Positions 5,026-6,846 of a stretch of DNA of 6,846 nucleotides are shown here, piece by piece. The stretch is from contig JAGRJB010000503.1 of assembly GCA_020442965.1 (NCBI GenBank), positions 1-6,846 of the forward strand. The letters run 5' to 3'. The stretch comes from Pseudomonadales bacterium (GTDB taxonomy: Bacteria; Pseudomonadota; Gammaproteobacteria; Steroidobacterales; Steroidobacteraceae). The notes under the pieces were generated by a model. The model made no database searches. It saw only the letters and a program-made list of their open reading frames with translations, and was not told the DNA's origin. Each line of letters opens with the position of its first letter. Position 1 is the stretch's first letter. The position numbers and the translations under genes were made by a program.

Positions 5026-6627
5026 TTAGATGACCCCGTTCACGATCGGCGCGAACAGGGTGAGTGTATCGCGCAGCTGCGATCCGCCCAGGCCGTTTTG
5101 CGGGAAACGAGACGCAAACTGGCCCTCCTCGCCGTGCAACGCCATGTAATTGAGCACGACGGTTTCGACCAGCAAGTTGACCGAGTTCGCCGCTGGACTT
5201 GAGCTGGTCACGACCGCACCGTCGGGGCTGAAATTGCCGATCTGCTGGCGCGTCGGCGACCGCAGCTGCGCGCGACCCCCCGGGTTGAAGACGAGCATGA
5301 TGGATGCTGCCGTGCCCTGGTTGTCACTCGCCCACATCGATTTGCCGCGCCCGTCGGCACTGTTGTCGACCGTAACATTTGCGGACAGCGAACCGTCACT
5401 GAAAATGTAGACCATCAAGGGCTTGCCTTTGCGCGCAGCGTATTCGAGACACGCCCCAATGCAACGGCCTGCCCGAAAGTTGCGTAGCTCGCCCGTTGCG
5501 CGACCCTGTCCGTGATAGTCAAAGCCTCCCATGGTAACGGTGCCGGCGCCGGCATAGCCTTCGACGATCATCTTCATGACGGCGGCCGTCTTGCGAAATT
5601 CGCCGTCGCCGTCGTACTCGGCCTGCGTCCATATGCCGGCGGGGCCGACAATATCCGGATCGATATCGGGATTGAGCGCCGCAGGGCTGCGGAAGCGGTC
5701 CGCCAAATCGGCCGACTTGAGATAACCACAGCGCACGAGCTTCTTCAGCGCCGCCGCTTCGGTCGCTGCGAGCTTCGGATCGACGGCTGCGAGATCGATC
5801 TTGCGATGACTGACGCGCGTGATCGACTCGAGCACGGCGATCGCATCGTCAGAATTGGCGAACAGCGTGCCGAGTTCGCCCGTATCGACGAGCCCCGTGA
5901 CGTCACTGGCCCGGTCGACTTTCGTTGGTCGCTTGGCCGGATCGATCATCATCACCGGCGCCATCGAATTGCCACCCGAATCGGAAGCCTGCGATCCGAT
6001 CAGTGTCAACAAACCACCGTCCGCACCAGCCTTGTTGATGCCGTACATCGGATTGTGCGGATTATTGCCCGTATCGTTCTCCGAGCGCGCAGCGATCACA
6101 GCGCCGTTGGTGAAGGCACGCGTAGTCACGGCCGTCGCCAGCAACATGCCGCGCAGCATGCCGCCGTCGGCGTGCCAGGGCAAACCAAATTCCTGATTGA
6201 TGAAATTGTTGGTAGGACTAGCTGCGTTAGGCGAGTTGGGCAGCAGGTCGCCCGGCAGCCCCAGCCGCGCATAGCCACCGGTCGAGAGAAAGTCGAGCGG
6301 CCCGCCCGGACCGCCGATCAAGGCCTCCGAACCGTTCAGATTGGCGCCGCCCGCCAGATCGAATGCAATGAACGGGATCTTGCCGGCGCCTAACTGAATG
6401 TTGCACTCCGTGGGTCCCTTGAGCGCGTTCAGATCAGGAGACAGTGCACGCGCGCCCTTCGATCCTAACAACATTGTCAGCAGTGAAGGTGCTACCACCA
6501 GCGCTGGCCCGGCGCGCATGCCCTGGCCGATAAAGTCGCGGCGCGTCACCGGCCGCTTGTGGCTCGACTCATGCCGGATGGGCTCGTCGAGCGCCAGCTG
6601 CCGAGGACCTTGCTTGCGTATGATCAT
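5026..6627 (-). CDS. Tat-type exported DUF1501-like protein, 533 aa
   Basis: The start at 6627 is fixed by GAGGAG 9 nt upstream. The N-terminus has a long charged n-region, then T28-R-R-D-F-I33, a twin-arginine motif, a modest hydrophobic stretch (about 38-54) and GARA near 58-61 as a possible cleavage site. This suggests folded export to the periplasm. DUF1501 proteins belong to the alkaline-phosphatase-like fold and usually carry a GG(W/F)D.H motif; here GGFDYHG sits at 367-373, followed by a helix (GRCIGACLEYAARKGKPL) and VYIFSDGS at 407-413, where the family typically has a SEFGR-like turn. Other notable parts are IAFDLAGGANLNGSE (87-101), a Gly/Asn-rich part (182-221) and GDGEFRK (340-346). 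Function in the family is poorly defined. It follows an unrecognised gene by 20 nt and is probably co-transcribed and partnered with it. Family assignment is from memory and moderate; the Tat motif is clear. Confidence 0.9.
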   Translation of the reverse strand: MIIRKQGPRQLALDEPIRHESSHKRPVTRRDFIGQGMRAGPALVVAPSLLTMLLGSKGARALSPDLNALKGPTECNIQLGAGKIPFIAFDLAGGANLNGSEALIGGPGGPLDFLSTGGYARLGLPGDLLPNSPNAASPTNNFINQEFGLPWHADGGMLRGMLLATAVTTRAFTNGAVIAARSENDTGNNPHNPMYGINKAGADGGLLTLIGSQASDSGGNSMAPVMMIDPAKRPTKVDRASDVTGLVDTGELGTLFANSDDAIAVLESITRVSHRKIDLAAVDPKLAATEAAALKKLVRCGYLKSADLADRFRSPAALNPDIDPDIVGPAGIWTQAEYDGDGEFRKTAAVMKMIVEGYAGAGTVTMGGFDYHGQGRATGELRNFRAGRCIGACLEYAARKGKPLMVYIFSDGSLSANVTVDNSADGRGKSMWASDNQGTAASIMLVFNPGGRAQLRSPTRQQIGNFSPDGAVVTSSSPAANSVNLLVETVVLNYMALHGEEGQFASRFPQNGLGGSQLRDTLTLFAPIVNGVI

Positions 6628-6636
6628 GATCTTGCG

Positions 6637-6642
6637 CTCCTC
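6637..6642 (-). promoter_or_regulatory. Strong ribosome binding site GAGGAG of the DUF1501-like gene
   Basis: GAGGAG on the minus strand lies 9 nt before ATG 6627, inside the 20-nt gap after the upstream stop. It is the best Shine-Dalgarno in the window and supports the long n-region of the Tat signal rather than a later start. Confidence 0.75.
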
Positions 6643-6647
6643 GAGAA

Positions 6648-6846
6648 CTACTGCACGAGTGTGGTTGCACTGCCGAGCACGGTCGCACAGCTGGCAGTGA
6701 TAACGACCGCGGTCCGCCCGGCCTGCGTACCGGCCGCACCGGTTGTCAGCCGATCGATCAGCGCGTTCAGTTCGGTCGCGATCTCGGCGTTGGGCTGAGT
6801 AGCGAGTCCGGTACCCACACCCTTGGTGAGCAACGCGTCGATGACC
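6648..6846 (-). CDS. C-terminal end of an unrecognised protein (5' end beyond window)
   Basis: The frame is open from the right edge to TAG at 6648-6650 and yields 65 residues, opening with VIDALLTKGVGTGLATQPNA and closing with VLGSATTLVQ. A start inside the window is unlikely: the first in-frame candidate is a TTG at 6833 with no Shine-Dalgarno, and the frame stays open to the edge. The segment is a helix (EIATELNALIDRL) followed by a small-residue-rich end containing one Cys. No domain can be named. It sits 20 nt upstream of the DUF1501-like gene in the same direction, so they probably share an operon. DUF1501-type genes are often paired with another large secreted gene such as a DUF1800 protein, but this tail does not let me confirm that. 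Confidence 0.7.
   Translation of the reverse strand, partial: VIDALLTKGVGTGLATQPNAEIATELNALIDRLTTGAAGTQAGRTAVVITASCATVLGSATTLVQ

Noticed and set aside
5512..6393. 293-residue open frame on the plus strand opposite the DUF1501-like gene
   Set aside because: It is wholly antisense to a well-supported gene, rich in Arg/Ile/His as expected of a reverse-strand shadow in high-GC DNA, and shows no recognisable domain.
6622..6631. Perfect 10-bp palindrome GATCATGATC over the DUF1501-like start codon
   Set aside because: It follows from the codons ATG ATC next to GATC and has no loop; a fold or operator is not supported by anything else.
1..6846. CRISPR arrays, tRNA, rRNA, insertion sequences
   Set aside because: I looked for spaced direct repeats, tRNA-like cloverleafs, transposase motifs and terminal repeats and found none.

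Overview
The window reads as a high-GC (roughly 60%) proteobacterial chromosome segment. A gammaproteobacterium is my best guess, from the style of the proteins and the combination of TPR, thioredoxin-like and DUF1501-like secreted proteins. Nothing in the window fixes the taxon: there is no rRNA, tRNA or marker gene. Every gene I can support lies on the minus strand, so transcription runs from high to low coordinates.

Region 1 (6846 to 5026) holds the 3' end of an unrecognised gene, a 20-nt gap with a strong GAGGAG ribosome binding site, and a 533-residue twin-arginine-type exported protein that looks like a divergent DUF1501 (alkaline-phosphatase-like) member. Region 2 (5025 to 4694) is a 332-nt non-coding gap. 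Its DUF1501-proximal part is unusually rich in inverted repeats, including a 55-nt element that can fold as a three-way junction. The rest holds only a weak promoter candidate.

Region 3 (4693 to 1) is a tight four-gene operon of envelope proteins: a secreted TlpA/ResA-like thioredoxin-fold protein (TTG start, active site CNVC); a small secreted protein with a Pro/Ala linker, a coiled coil and a conserved C-terminal beta-type domain; a 683-residue secreted TPR and coiled-coil protein; and a second TPR protein that runs off the left edge. The last two overlap by ATGA. All four have convincing Sec signal peptides. The three genes after the thioredoxin encode mature proteins with no cysteine in the visible sequence, so the redox client must lie elsewhere.

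The two TPR proteins plus the small coiled-coil protein resemble the periplasmic parts of clusters that, in several proteobacteria, accompany ExbB/TolQ-ExbD/TolR motors and AgmX/PglI-type proteins (relatives of the myxococcal Glt/Agl machinery). That link is inferred from memory of such clusters and depends on what lies to the left of this window. I see no mobile element, CRISPR array, phage gene or RNA gene of a known class.
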